Positions 9,913-18,597 of a stretch of 64,000 bases of DNA are shown here, piece after piece (position 1 is the stretch's first letter; every line of letters begins with the position of its first letter). The DNA lies in contig NZ_QLNP01000064.1 of NCBI RefSeq assembly GCF_003261175.1, forward strand, positions 1 through 64,000, read 5' to 3'. Source of the stretch: Arthrobacter globiformis. Lineage in GTDB: Bacteria > Actinomycetota > Actinomycetes > Actinomycetales > Micrococcaceae. The notes beneath the pieces are model-generated. The model saw nothing but the letters and a program-made list of their open reading frames with translations. It ran no database searches and was not told the origin of the DNA. The translations under genes were made by a program, and so were the position numbers.

Positions 9913-10505
9913 ATCCGGCACCCGCACTGCATGAGAAGCCGGTGCACGGGAAGGCACCAGCAAAGACCGCGTACACACGGGCGGTACTGGCGCTGGGCAG
10001 TAACCTTGGGGCGCGGAATGAGACGCTGTCCGAGGCCGTGGCGGACCTTGTGGACCGACCAGAGGTGCGGCTCCTGGCCGTCTCGCCGATAGTGCAGACC
10101 AAGGCCGTCGGCGGCCCCGCCGGGCAGCCGGACTTCCTCAACATGGTGATTTCGGTCGAAACCTCGCTGGAACCACTTGAGCTCCTGCGGCACTGCCAGT
10201 CGGTGGAGAACAAGCACCACCGTGTCCGTGAGATCCACTGGGGTCCGCGCACGCTCGACGTCGATGTGATCGTCTACGGGGACGTCGAAAGCTCCGATCC
10301 TGTGCTGACCCTGCCGCACCCGTTCGCCGCTGTGCGGGCCTTCGTGCTCTATCCCTGGTCCCAGATGGACCCCTCGGCCACCCTGAACGGGCAGCCGGTG
10401 GGGGAACTGGCTGCCCGTGCGGCTGACTTCCCGGACCTGAAGCCGTTCGACGGCTTCGGGGACTTCGACGGCGTGCCCGACATCGGGGCGGTGGAGCAGC
10501 CGTGA
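9909..10505 (+). CDS. folK: 2-amino-4-hydroxy-6-hydroxymethyldihydropteridine pyrophosphokinase
   Basis: Transfers pyrophosphate from ATP to 6-hydroxymethyl-dihydropterin to make the FolP substrate. Recognised from ALGSNLGARNETL near residue 33, the RTLDVDVIVYGD metal-binding segment and the LPHPFA loop; 198 residues. The start overlaps the folB stop, and its own stop overlaps the next GTG, so the whole folate run is tightly coupled. Confidence 0.93.
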   Translation: MNPAPALHEKPVHGKAPAKTAYTRAVLALGSNLGARNETLSEAVADLVDRPEVRLLAVSPIVQTKAVGGPAGQPDFLNMVISVETSLEPLELLRHCQSVENKHHRVREIHWGPRTLDVDVIVYGDVESSDPVLTLPHPFAAVRAFVLYPWSQMDPSATLNGQPVGELAARAADFPDLKPFDGFGDFDGVPDIGAVEQP

Positions 10506-11029
10506 AACCCGTGAGTCCGCTGCTGCTCGCCGTCGTTGGCCTTGCCCTGGCCATCGCCGGCTGGTCCGCTGCCGTCCTGACCGTCCGCTACGGCATGGCC
10601 ACGCCGGTCCTGCCGGCCACCGCGCTGGTCACCATGGGCGTGATCGTGGCACTGACCCTGGTGCTGGGCATCCGCGTGCTCCGCTGGCGGAACGGCAAAA
10701 AGAAGAAAATGCTGAACCCCATCCTGGCTGCGTGGACGCTGGTCCTCGCCCAGGCGTGTGCCTACACCGGCGCAATGCTGCTGGGATGGCACGCCGGGAT
10801 CTTCCTGGACCAGCTGCGGTTCTGGAGCATCCGCAGCGGGCTGGACGTCACCTGGCTTGCCCTCGGCATGGCCGGCGGCGGGCTGGTCATGATCGTGGTG
10901 GGGCTCGTCGTCGAACGCTTCTGCAAGATCCCGCCGGAGGACGGCGAGACGGACGCCCCAGAGGGCCTGCCGGGCCATGGCCGGGGCAAGGCCAAGGGGG
11001 AAGGCGAGTATGCCTACCGCGGCGATTGA
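10502..11029 (+). CDS. DUF3180 membrane protein
   Basis: 175-residue protein with four predicted transmembrane helices (about residues 5-25, 33-54, 75-97 and 116-138) and a charged C-terminal tail. It belongs to the DUF3180 family that follows folK in many actinobacteria, including M. tuberculosis. Function is unknown. GTG 10502 overlaps the folK stop (GTGA); the 3' end overlaps the next gene by 20 nt. Confidence 0.8.
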   Translation: MKPVSPLLLAVVGLALAIAGWSAAVLTVRYGMATPVLPATALVTMGVIVALTLVLGIRVLRWRNGKKKKMLNPILAAWTLVLAQACAYTGAMLLGWHAGIFLDQLRFWSIRSGLDVTWLALGMAGGGLVMIVVGLVVERFCKIPPEDGETDAPEGLPGHGRGKAKGEGEYAYRGD

Positions 11030-11522
11030 TCCCCCCGGGATCACCTGGCTGCGCGTGTCCCCGAAGTACGTCACGGTCCGGCTCGTGGAGTGGGCCCTAG
11101 GCAACCTGGTGATGGTGGCAGTGCTGAGCCTGCCGCTGGTGTTTGTCCGGCTCGGTTGGTGGCGGTGGCCGCCGCTCTGGCTGGCCATTGGCCTTCCGGC
11201 TTTCATGCTGCTGCTGGCGCTGTGGCGCCTGGTCCTGATCCCGCGGCAGGTGCGGGCCATCGGCTACGCCGAGCGCGAGGACGACCTCCTCATCCGCGGC
11301 GGCATCTTCTTCCAGCGCGTCATGGTGGTGCCGTACGGCCGCATGCAGTACGTGGACATCAGCGCCGGACCGGTGGAACGCGGGCTGGGCCTGTGCACCC
11401 TGAAGCTGCATACGGCATCGGCCGGAACCAACGCCGGCATCCCCGGCCTTCCCGCCGCGGAAGGCGCCCGGCTCAGGGAACAGCTCTCGGCGCGCGGCGA
11501 AGCCAGGCTGGCCGGGCTGTGA
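11010..11522 (+). CDS. Membrane protein with bacterial PH domain (DUF304/bPH2), single copy
   Basis: 170-residue protein: two membrane helices (about residues 27-75) followed by a bPH2-type domain containing AIGYAEREDDLLIRGG and VVPYGRMQYVDISAGP. Such small YdbS-like proteins often pair with a larger YdbT-like protein, exactly as seen here with the next gene. ATG 11010 is chosen because a purine-rich GGGGAAGG precedes it; an upstream ATG at 10977 lies deep inside the preceding gene. The role is unknown; in Bacillus the YdbS/YdbT pair has been linked to antimicrobial resistance. Confidence 0.75.
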   Translation: MPTAAIDPPGITWLRVSPKYVTVRLVEWALGNLVMVAVLSLPLVFVRLGWWRWPPLWLAIGLPAFMLLLALWRLVLIPRQVRAIGYAEREDDLLIRGGIFFQRVMVVPYGRMQYVDISAGPVERGLGLCTLKLHTASAGTNAGIPGLPAAEGARLREQLSARGEARLAGL

Positions 11523-13000
11523 GCGCCGGCGGCCTCGCTTCCGGAAAGCCCGACGGCGAGTGGCTGCGCGTGCACCCGGCGACACCGTTTGTTCGGGGCT
11601 GGGTTGCGCTGGCCGCCATCGGCTACTTCTTCGGGCGTGACAGCTTTGAACGGATGCTGCAGGGCCAGCCGCTGATCGATGACCGCCTCGCGGGGCGCGC
11701 CCCGTGGCTCCTGGGCGCCGGGGCACTGATGCTGGTGCTGGCGGTCCTGAGCTTTATCCTGTCCTGGTATTTCACCCGGTACCAGGTGGCGGAGGGCTAC
11801 GTCCGTGTCAACACCGGCTTCCTGTTCAAGCAGCAGCGGCAGGCGCGGCTGGACCGGGTCCAGGCGATCGACATCGTCCAGCCGCTGCTCGCCAGGATCT
11901 TCGGCCTCGCGGAACTGAAGTTCGAAGTTGCCGACGCCGGCGAGTCGGCCGTCCGCCTGGCCTACCTGCGCATTGGCGATGCCCGCCAACTGCGCGCCAC
12001 CATCCTCGCCCGCGCCTCAGGCGTCCGGCTGGATCCCGCGCAGCCCGAAGCAGCCGCTCCCGAGGCGCCGGAGCAGCAGGTGCTGCAGGTCCCGCCGTCG
12101 CGCCTGTTCGGCTCGCTCCTGCTCAGCGAGCAGACAGTGTTCATTGTCCTGGGTGCCGCGGCGTCCGTGGTGCTGTCCGCGCTCACCGAGAACAGGGCTT
12201 TCTTCCTGTACCTGATTCCGGCGGTGCTGGGTTTCGTGGCCGCATACTGGAGCTCGTTCAACAAGGGCTACAACTTTACGGCGGCCATTTCCCCGGACGG
12301 GATCCGGCTCCGGTACGGGCTGCTCGACACGCAGGCGCAGACACTGCCGCCGGGCCGGATCCAGGCGCTGAAGGTGGCGCAGCCGCCGCTGTGGCGCCTG
12401 TTCGGCTGGTACCGCATGCAGGTCAACGCCGCCGGTTACGGGGCCGGGGCGAACAACGGCGAGGCGGGCTCCCGCACCACGCTGCTGCCGGTGGGGAAGT
12501 GGGAAGACGTCCTGAACATGCTGGCCCTCGTGCTGCCGGACCCCGGAACGGCTGATCCGGTGCGCGTTTTCCAGCAGGGCGTGAACGGACTGGATTCCGA
12601 CGGCGGTTTTGTCACCACGCCCCGGCGGGCGCGGCTGCTTGCACCGCTGGGATGGCGGCGCAACGCCTTCGCGGCCACGGACACCGCGCTGCTCATGCGG
12701 TCGGGCCGCTGGTGGCGGCAGCTTGTAGTGGTCCCGCACCAGCGGACGCAGTCGATCGCGCTGCAGCAGGGACCCCTGGCTCGCAGGTTCGGGCTGGCCG
12801 ACCTCGTGCTGCACACCACTGCGGGACCGGTCGCGCCACGGGTGATCCAGGCGGACCTCCGGGAGGCGCAGGGGCTCTTCGACGCGCAGGCTGCCCGGGC
12901 GAGGGCGGCCAGGCGGCGGCAGACGAGCGAACAGTGGCTGGCGCAGGTCGATCAACGACCAACTCCAGCACCCCAACAGGAAGGCCAGCAACGTGGCTAA
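11519..13000 (+). CDS. Membrane protein with repeated bacterial PH domains (YdbT-like)
   Basis: About 493 residues with paired hydrophobic helices separating three bPH2-like units. The repeat can be followed by the recurring patterns RLDRVQAIDIVQPLLARIFGLA, PGRIQALKVAQPPLWRLFGW (first part) and PHQRTQSIALQQGPLARRFG. GTG 11519 overlaps the upstream stop by 3 nt; the open frame runs further upstream only as overlap with the previous gene. It forms a likely two-protein membrane complex with that gene, and its end overlaps the DUF2520 gene by 8 nt. Confidence 0.75.
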   Translation: MSAGGLASGKPDGEWLRVHPATPFVRGWVALAAIGYFFGRDSFERMLQGQPLIDDRLAGRAPWLLGAGALMLVLAVLSFILSWYFTRYQVAEGYVRVNTGFLFKQQRQARLDRVQAIDIVQPLLARIFGLAELKFEVADAGESAVRLAYLRIGDARQLRATILARASGVRLDPAQPEAAAPEAPEQQVLQVPPSRLFGSLLLSEQTVFIVLGAAASVVLSALTENRAFFLYLIPAVLGFVAAYWSSFNKGYNFTAAISPDGIRLRYGLLDTQAQTLPPGRIQALKVAQPPLWRLFGWYRMQVNAAGYGAGANNGEAGSRTTLLPVGKWEDVLNMLALVLPDPGTADPVRVFQQGVNGLDSDGGFVTTPRRARLLAPLGWRRNAFAATDTALLMRSGRWWRQLVVVPHQRTQSIALQQGPLARRFGLADLVLHTTAGPVAPRVIQADLREAQGLFDAQAARARAARRRQTSEQWLAQVDQRPTPAPQQEGQQRG

Positions 13001-13910
13001 GCCAGGACGCCTCGGCGTCGGAATCATCGGCGCCGGCAAAGTGGGCGCTGTCCTCGGTGCGGCGCTCCGCGCGGCCGAGCACGCCGTCGTCGGGGTTTCC
13101 GCCGTCTCTGATGCGAGCCGGGAACGTGCCGAAACCCTGCTGCCCGGCGTTCCCGTCCTGGAGATCCAGGACATCGTGGAACGCTCGGAACTGGTGCTCC
13201 TGGCCGTTCCGGATGATGCCCTCGGCGGGCTGGTGGAGGGGCTCGCCAAGCTCGGTGCGTGGCAGCCCGGCCAGCTCGTGGCGCACACGTCGGGCCGGTT
13301 CGGTGTCGGCGTGTTGCATCCGGTCCGGGCCGCCGGTGCCGTGCCGCTGGCGCTGCACCCGGCCATGACCTTCACCGGCATGAGCCTGGACCTGACCCGG
13401 CTGCTGGACTGCACGTTCGGGGTCACGGCGGACGCCGCCATGCTTCCCATCGCCCAGGCGCTCGTCGTCGAGATGGGGGCCGAACCCGTGGTGATCGCCG
13501 AGGGCGACCGCACCATTTACCACGCGGCCCTGGCCCACGGTTCGAACCACCTGGTCACGCTCGTGGCGCAGGCGTCGCAGCTGCTGGCCGAGGTGGGCGT
13601 CGAGGCACCGGACCGCATGCTCGGGCCGCTGCTGCGCGCGACCCTGGAGAACGCGCTCGCCTCCGGCGAATCGGCCCTGACCGGCCCGGTGGCGCGGGGC
13701 GACGCCGGGACGGTGAAGGCGCACGCCCGCGCGCTGCGGGAGCACGACGGCGGGACCGGCGGCGACGTCCTCGGGGCATACCTCGCCATGGCGCAGGCCA
13801 CCGCGAGGCGCGCTGAAGGACGGGGTCTGCTGAAGCCGGACCAGGCGGACAATATTCGTACCGCGCTCGAGGACACAGACGACGACGGCCAGGATGACGG
13901 CCGTGCATGA
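12993..13910 (+). CDS. Rossmann-fold oxidoreductase-like protein, DUF2520 family (possible ketopantoate-reductase-type)
   Basis: 305 residues with an N-terminal NAD(P)-binding motif [16 protein letters not shown], a VSDASRERA segment, and the C-terminal DUF2520 helical domain. The family resembles 6-phosphogluconate or ketopantoate reductases. The gene overlaps the panC region, as in M. tuberculosis. A role in pantothenate synthesis (NADPH-dependent ketopantoate reduction, like Francisella PanG) is an inference from position and fold. GTG 12993 has an AGGAAGG site 12 nt upstream. Confidence 0.75.
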   Translation: MAKPGRLGVGIIGAGKVGAVLGAALRAAEHAVVGVSAVSDASRERAETLLPGVPVLEIQDIVERSELVLLAVPDDALGGLVEGLAKLGAWQPGQLVAHTSGRFGVGVLHPVRAAGAVPLALHPAMTFTGMSLDLTRLLDCTFGVTADAAMLPIAQALVVEMGAEPVVIAEGDRTIYHAALAHGSNHLVTLVAQASQLLAEVGVEAPDRMLGPLLRATLENALASGESALTGPVARGDAGTVKAHARALREHDGGTGGDVLGAYLAMAQATARRAEGRGLLKPDQADNIRTALEDTDDDGQDDGRA

Positions 13911-13942
13911 AACCGGCCACGGGGCCAAGGGAGGACACTGAC

Positions 13943-14872
13943 ATGGCAATCCGACTCGTAACGACGGCAGACTCCCTCCGTGCGCAAAGCCGCCTGCTGC
14001 TGACGCAAAAGAACGGCTCCTCCCTGGGCCTCGTGCCCACCATGGGCGCCCTGCATGCGGGCCACGGGCGGCTCGCGCGAACCGCCGCCGAACAGAACGA
14101 CGTAGTGGTGGCCTCCATCTTCGTGAACCCGCTGCAGTTCGGCGAGCCGCAGGACCTGGACCGGTATCCGCGGACCCTGGAGGCGGACATGGCGCTGCTC
14201 GAGGAGCAGGGCGTGGATCTGGTCTTCGCGCCGTCGGTCGAGGAGATGTACCCCGACGGCCCGCCGATGGTCAGGATCACTTCCGGCCCGCTCGGGGACA
14301 AATGGGAGGGCGCCTCCCGGCCCGGCCACTTCGACGGCGCGCTCACCGTGGTGGCCAAGCTGCTGCACCTGGGCATCCCCGGCACCGGCCTGCCCGGCAG
14401 CCGCGCCTTCGTTGCCGGCTCGGGCGGAGGGCTGCCGGCGTACCGCGCCTACTTCGGGCAGAAGGACGCCCAGCAGCTGGCCCTGGTCCGCCGCATGGTG
14501 GCCGACCTGAACTTCCCCGTGGAGATCGTTGCCGTGCCAACCGCCCGCGACGCCGACGGGCTGGCGCTGTCCAGCCGGAACCGCTTCCTTTCCGGTGAGG
14601 AGCGCGAGGCAGCGCTGGTCCTGTCCCGCGCGCTGCGCCTCATTGAGGAGCGGGCGAACGCGAACGAGCCGCTTGATATCGGTTCGGCCCGGGCCCTGAT
14701 CGAGTCCCAGCCCCTGGTCCGGCTCGACTACCTCGACGTCGTCGACCCCGCCGCGCTGGAGCCGCTCGCCGAGAACTGCCACGAGACACCCTTCCGCGGT
14801 GAAGGGCTGGCGCTGGTTGCCGCGAGGGTGGGCGCCGTGCGGCTGATCGACAACGTGCCGCTCAGCTCCTGA
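13943..14872 (+). CDS. panC: Pantoate--beta-alanine ligase
   Basis: ATP-dependent ligation of pantoate and beta-alanine to pantothenate, the vitamin B5 precursor of CoA. The HIGH-like motif is in [10 protein letters not shown] and the C-terminal region carries [13 protein letters not shown] 13943 with GGAGG 9 nt upstream is preferred over ATG 13907, which overlaps the previous stop. An insertion of roughly 20 residues ([20 protein letters not shown]) lies between VVAKLLH and [13 protein letters not shown], where most PanC proteins have a short VQPD-type link. No panD follows; an MFS gene does. Confidence 0.93.
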   Translation: MAIRLVTTADSLRAQSRLLLTQKNGSSLGLVPTMGALHAGHGRLARTAAEQNDVVVASIFVNPLQFGEPQDLDRYPRTLEADMALLEEQGVDLVFAPSVEEMYPDGPPMVRITSGPLGDKWEGASRPGHFDGALTVVAKLLHLGIPGTGLPGSRAFVAGSGGGLPAYRAYFGQKDAQQLALVRRMVADLNFPVEIVAVPTARDADGLALSSRNRFLSGEEREAALVLSRALRLIEERANANEPLDIGSARALIESQPLVRLDYLDVVDPAALEPLAENCHETPFRGEGLALVAARVGAVRLIDNVPLSS

Positions 14873-14926
14873 CGGACAACGTGGCCGGCGCTCAATTCCC
14901 CGGTGACCTGAATCTCGCCGGCTAAA

Positions 14927-14960
14927 TCCCGTGTACGGGAATGGGTCCGGCCACTACACT
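14927..14960. promoter_or_regulatory. Palindrome and -10-like hexamer before the MFS exporter
   Basis: TCCCGTGTACGGGA (14927-14940) is a perfect 6-bp inverted repeat around GT. TACACT at 14955-14960 resembles a -10 box, placing the palindrome over the -35 region. This layout suits repression of the exporter gene starting at 15022. The regulator is not in the immediate neighbourhood. Confidence 0.4.
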
Positions 14961-15021
14961 GTTGGAGTCTGCAGCGGCGCTGACCGCCAGCCACAAATTC
15001 CAACACCCTGAGGGCCTCGCC

Positions 15022-16533
15022 ATGTCTACCAAAGTCACGTCCAATTCGTCTGGCGAACCTGCCCAGGAGCCGGCCGCTCCCGTTGCAGCCCCGGCCGCAG
15101 CACCGGCCCCGGCCGCAGTACGGCCCTCGGACAGGATGTCCCGCGAGTCCGTCACGGTGATCGTCACCCTGCTGGTGGCCACCTTCGTGGTGATCCTGAA
15201 CGAAACCATCATGAACGTTGCCCTGCAGCGGCTCATGGTGGACCTGCGCGTAGATGCCCCCACCGTCCAGTGGCTCTCCACCGGGTTCATGCTGACCATG
15301 GCGGTGGTGATTCCGACCACCGGATTCATCCTGCAGCGGCTGTCCACGCGATCCGTCTTCCTCCTGGCCATGGGCCTGTTTGCCGGCGGTACGGCGCTGG
15401 CGGCAGCTGCGCCCGGCTATGAGATCCTGCTGCTGGCGCGAATCATCCAGGCCGGCGGCACCGCCATCATGCTTCCGCTGCTGATGACCACCATCCTCAC
15501 ACTGGTGCCGCTGGCCCGCCGCGGCGCCGTGATGGGCAACGTCAGCATCGCCATCTCCGTAGCACCGGCCATGGGGCCCACCGTCTCCGGGTTCATCCTG
15601 CAGCACTTCTCCTGGCGCTTCATGTTCATCTTCGTGCTGCCCATCGCGCTGGCAGCACTGGCCATCGGCGCAAAGTTCCTGACCAACGTCGGCGAGACCG
15701 AGAAGTCCAGGCTCGACTTCCTCTCCGTGGTGCTGACCGTCCCCGCCTTCGGCGGCCTTGTCTACGGTCTCAGCCAGATCGGCGGCGGCCACGGCGGCAG
15801 CAGCGGCCCGAGCACGCTTGCCGTGGTGGCGCTGGTTCTTGGCGTCGCCGGCCTTGCCGCATTCACGTTCCGCCAGCTCCGGCTGCAGAAGTCCGAGGCC
15901 CCGCTGCTGGACTTGCGGGCCTTCAACTTCCGGATGTTTACTGTCTCCGTGCTGCTGATGGTGGTGGCCATGGTGGCCCTGTTCGGCGCCGTGATCCTGC
16001 TGCCGCTGTACCTGCAGGAAATCCGCGGCCTGCAGTCCCTCGAGACCGGCCTGGCCCTGCTGCCCGGCGGCCTTGCCATGGGCCTGCTCGGCCCGGTTAT
16101 CGGCCGGCTGTTCGACAAGGTGGGGCCGCTGCCGCTCACGGTCACAGGATCCTCGCTGATGGTCCTGACGCTGTGGCAGTTCTCGATGCTCGACGCCGGC
16201 ACTCCGGTCTGGTGGATCGTCACCCTGCACGTCGGGCTCAGCTTGGGGCTGGCGCTGCTCTTTACGCCCGCGTTCACCACCGGCCTGAACCCGCTGCCGC
16301 CGCACCTGTACTCGCACGGCTCGGCCATCATGAGTACCCTGCAGCAGGTGGCCGGCGCGGCGGGCACGGCGCTGCTCGTGTCCATCTTCGCAGTCGTTTC
16401 GGCGGGCTCCGGCCTCGTTGCGGGCATGAACGCAGCGTTCCTGACGGCAACCGTCATAGCCGTTGCCGCCGTCGTCCTCTCCACGATGATGCGGAAGTCA
16501 GCAGGCGCCGAAGGGGCCCCCGCGGCCCACTAG
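15022..16533 (+). CDS. DHA2-family MFS multidrug exporter (EmrB/QacA-like)
   Basis: 503-residue proton-driven exporter of the 14-helix drug:H+ antiporter family. Helices begin at about residue 40 (VTVIVTLLVATFVVILNE) after a proline/alanine-rich N-terminus. The motif C-like region SIAISVAPAMGPTVSGFIL, which marks antiporters, is clear. ATG 15022 follows TGAGGG by 7 nt; an upstream in-frame ATG (14941) would start inside the promoter. It separates panC from lysS, where other actinobacteria keep panD and coaX, so it is a local insertion. Substrate is unknown. Confidence 0.85.
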   Translation: MSTKVTSNSSGEPAQEPAAPVAAPAAAPAPAAVRPSDRMSRESVTVIVTLLVATFVVILNETIMNVALQRLMVDLRVDAPTVQWLSTGFMLTMAVVIPTTGFILQRLSTRSVFLLAMGLFAGGTALAAAAPGYEILLLARIIQAGGTAIMLPLLMTTILTLVPLARRGAVMGNVSIAISVAPAMGPTVSGFILQHFSWRFMFIFVLPIALAALAIGAKFLTNVGETEKSRLDFLSVVLTVPAFGGLVYGLSQIGGGHGGSSGPSTLAVVALVLGVAGLAAFTFRQLRLQKSEAPLLDLRAFNFRMFTVSVLLMVVAMVALFGAVILLPLYLQEIRGLQSLETGLALLPGGLAMGLLGPVIGRLFDKVGPLPLTVTGSSLMVLTLWQFSMLDAGTPVWWIVTLHVGLSLGLALLFTPAFTTGLNPLPPHLYSHGSAIMSTLQQVAGAAGTALLVSIFAVVSAGSGLVAGMNAAFLTATVIAVAAVVLSTMMRKSAGAEGAPAAH

Positions 16534-16549
16534 CTAGCGCCACATTAAG

Positions 16550-16616
16550 AGCAACGCGGGGTCACTTCGCGCCCAATCCGGAGGGTTAATTGGGCGCGAA
16601 GTGACCCCGCGTTGCT
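16550..16616. repeat. Family-A long palindrome (28-bp perfect arms), likely bidirectional terminator
   Basis: The left arm 16550-16577 and right arm 16589-16616 are perfect reverse complements over 28 bp (start AGCAACGCGGGGTCAC, end CGCGCCCAAT) around an 11-nt loop. It lies between two convergent genes, so it can terminate both. A second, diverged copy with the same GACCCCGCGTTG core is at 51804-51870, 35 kb away, so this is a dispersed element and not just a local terminator. Confidence 0.85.
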
Positions 16617-16619
16617 TTG

Positions 16620-17456
16620 TTAGCCGGCGAAGAAGTCGCTGAGCTCGGTGATGAGTCTGTCCGGGGCGCGGTTGACGCCGTCGTGCCCGAAGCCGGGCAG
16701 GATGGTGTAGCTGGAGCCGGAGAGGACGTCGTGGATCTGGCCGCAGGCCACGCCGAAGTAGGCCGGGCTTTTCTCGCCCACGATGATGAGCGTCTCCAGC
16801 GGCAGCGCCAGGAACGGTTCGGCCGGCATGTCGGCCGCGATGATCGCCTTGATCTCCCGCACGCCGGTGCGCATCATTTCGCGCATCTGCTTGCCCACCG
16901 TGGTTCCCGCCGTGAGCTTGTTGGCGAGGGTCATCATGGACAGCGGCATGCGGGAGGAGAAGGCGCTTTCGGCCTCGAGCCCGCGGAGCAGGACGGCGAG
17001 GGCGCGGTCGTCGTCGCCGGTCGCCGTCGCCCGTTCGTATTCCGTGGTCCAGTTGGCCGTGACGCTGTGGTTGACGGAGACCGCGGGGTCGTACACGGCG
17101 AGGCGCTCCACCGGCAGGGTTCTGGCCGCGTGGATGGCCACGGCCCCGCCGAAGCTGTGGCCGAAGACGTCGGTGCTGTCCGTGTGCTTCATGACTGTAT
17201 CGAGGTCGCGGATGTCAACGTCCAGGGTGTAGTCGCCGGCCTGCTCGGAGGAGGCGCCCCGGCCGCGGCGGTTGAATGTGTGCACCGGCCGTCCGAGGGA
17301 GGCGCTGAGCTTCTGCGCGAAGCGGGTGTAGTCCGCCGCCGTCACCATGGAGGCCGTAACCACAACCACGCCGGAGCCGGCCGTGGCCAACTCAGCGCCC
17401 GTGCTGAACAGCTCAAGCTTGCCGCCGTCAGGTGTGCTGATGATCTCGCGAGTCAT
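16620..17456 (-). CDS. Alpha/beta hydrolase
   Basis: 278-residue alpha/beta-hydrolase fold protein with nucleophile elbow GHSFGGAVA and the oxyanion-side NRRGRGASS segment. No signal peptide is seen. It is about as long as, and clearly related to, the next minus-strand gene (shared HTFNRRGRG/HCYNRRGRA and HSFGG blocks), so the two are tandem paralogues. The substrate cannot be inferred; acyl ester or lactone hydrolysis is possible. It ends 4 nt from the palindrome at 16550-16616. Confidence 0.75.
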   Translation of the reverse strand: MTREIISTPDGGKLELFSTGAELATAGSGVVVVTASMVTAADYTRFAQKLSASLGRPVHTFNRRGRGASSEQAGDYTLDVDIRDLDTVMKHTDSTDVFGHSFGGAVAIHAARTLPVERLAVYDPAVSVNHSVTANWTTEYERATATGDDDRALAVLLRGLEAESAFSSRMPLSMMTLANKLTAGTTVGKQMREMMRTGVREIKAIIAADMPAEPFLALPLETLIIVGEKSPAYFGVACGQIHDVLSGSSYTILPGFGHDGVNRAPDRLITELSDFFAG

Positions 17457-17516
17457 GCTCCGAGCCTATCGGAGGCCGGGGCGTGCCGACAGCCGGCCAT
17501 TGCCGACGGCCGGCGG

Positions 17517-18458
17517 TTACCCGCGCCGGCGTTTCTTGCTCTGCGGTGTGATGGTCCCGTCGGTGCCGTTCAGGAAGCGGGCGATCCGAATGGCCAGGCG
17601 CTTGCCCGGCCGTATCGGTCCCTCGTGCAGCTGGCCCGGAACCACCGCGAAGTCGATAGACGGCACGGCCGACGCCAGCTGCCGGCCGGTGTCGGCGAAG
17701 TATCCCGGGCTCCAGCCGCCGCTGAGCATGAGCGTTGGGGTGGCCAGTTGCGTGAAGTCGGCGAGCTCCGCGTCGGCGTCGAGCACGGCCCGCATTTCCT
17801 TGACGGCCGTGGGCAGCAGCTCCCGCATTTCCGCGCCGACGTTCGTCCGGGCTGACATGATGCTGAGCATTCGCAGCGCGCCGAGGGGCAGGTACGACAG
17901 CGGACCGGCCGTGGCCAGCCCCTGCACCAGGTGCGCCCAGGCGTGGTTGAGCTGCCCGTCCGTCACGGCCTGCTCCAGTTCCGGCCGCCAGCGGTGGTGC
18001 AGGTTGCCGGAGAGGGACACCGCGGCGTCGTACGTGACCAGCCTGCGCAGCGGCATGTCGCGTGCCGCCTGGAGTGCCACGAAGCCGCCGAAGCTGTGCG
18101 CAACCACATCCTCCGAGCCCGTTGCCTTCATCACGGCGGCCAGGTCCCCGATCTCGGTCTTGACCGAATAGTCGTCCGGCTGCGGCGCGGAACCGGCGCG
18201 GCCGCGGCGGTTGTAGCAGTGCACCGGCCGGCTCAGCAGGAGGCTCAGGTTGCGGGCGAACGGACGGTACAGCGCGTCGGTCACCAGTGTTCCGTGAATA
18301 ACGACGACGCCGGGTGCCGTCACTGGGGCCGCGTCACCGTCTGTGGAGGTGCTGCCACCAGAATTACTTCCTTCGGCACCGGTGAGCGCTGCGGGCCTGA
18401 AGGAATGCACCTCAAGGCGGCTGCCGTCGTCGTCCGTCTCAACTGTCCAGGTCTCCAC
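17517..18458 (-). CDS. Alpha/beta hydrolase (tandem paralogue)
   Basis: 313-residue alpha/beta hydrolase with nucleophile motif AHSFGGFVALQ and the NRRGRAGSAPQ block shared with the gene at 16620. The longer length comes from an N-terminal Ser/Gly-rich insertion and a basic C-terminal tail ending in KKRRRG. The 60-bp gap to its paralogue suggests one transcript. It diverges from lysS; the shared intergenic region holds the palindrome at 18485-18552. Confidence 0.75.
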   Translation of the reverse strand: METWTVETDDDGSRLEVHSFRPAALTGAEGSNSGGSTSTDGDAAPVTAPGVVVIHGTLVTDALYRPFARNLSLLLSRPVHCYNRRGRAGSAPQPDDYSVKTEIGDLAAVMKATGSEDVVAHSFGGFVALQAARDMPLRRLVTYDAAVSLSGNLHHRWRPELEQAVTDGQLNHAWAHLVQGLATAGPLSYLPLGALRMLSIMSARTNVGAEMRELLPTAVKEMRAVLDADAELADFTQLATPTLMLSGGWSPGYFADTGRQLASAVPSIDFAVVPGQLHEGPIRPGKRLAIRIARFLNGTDGTITPQSKKRRRG

Positions 18459-18484
18459 AGCCCGAGTCTATGCCCCACCCCCTT

Positions 18485-18552
18485 TGGAGTTTTTGTCTGG
18501 ATATCGTGCCCAAGTGGCCTCGGAAGGCCGAATATCTGGACAAAAACTCCAA
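18485..18552. repeat. Family-C long imperfect palindrome
   Basis: TTGGAGTTTTTGTC with a GGATAT continuation (from 18485) pairs with ATATCTGGACAAAAACTCCAA (written here as ATATCTGGAC then AAAAACTCCAA, ending 18552). An inner GGCCT-CGGA-AGGCC hairpin lies at its centre. A solitary copy of the TTTTGTCCAGATAT core occurs at 44421-44434. This copy sits in a divergent promoter region, not at a gene end. Confidence 0.75.
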
Positions 18553-18555
18553 GGT

Positions 18556-18588
18556 GGGAAGTCCCGAACTCCCAGGCGGGAAGTCCCG
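18556..18588 (+). promoter_or_regulatory. Two 11-bp direct repeats just before lysS
   Basis: GGGAAGTCCCG occurs at 18556-18566 and again at 18578-18588, a 22-bp period (about two helical turns), ending 9 nt before the lysS ATG. Each unit is itself a near palindrome (GGGA/CCC). It could be a protein site or two short RNA hairpins that gate the ribosome site; no consensus is recognised. Confidence 0.35.
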
Positions 18589-18597
18589 GTAAACTTG

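Noticed and set aside
11090-11518. Upstream extension of the large PH-domain protein
   Set aside because: It lies wholly within the preceding gene in another frame and has no membrane or PH pattern.
14728-16317. 529-residue minus-strand open frame opposite the MFS exporter
   Set aside because: His/Gln/Gly-rich translation is the reverse of hydrophobic helix codons; no independent signals.
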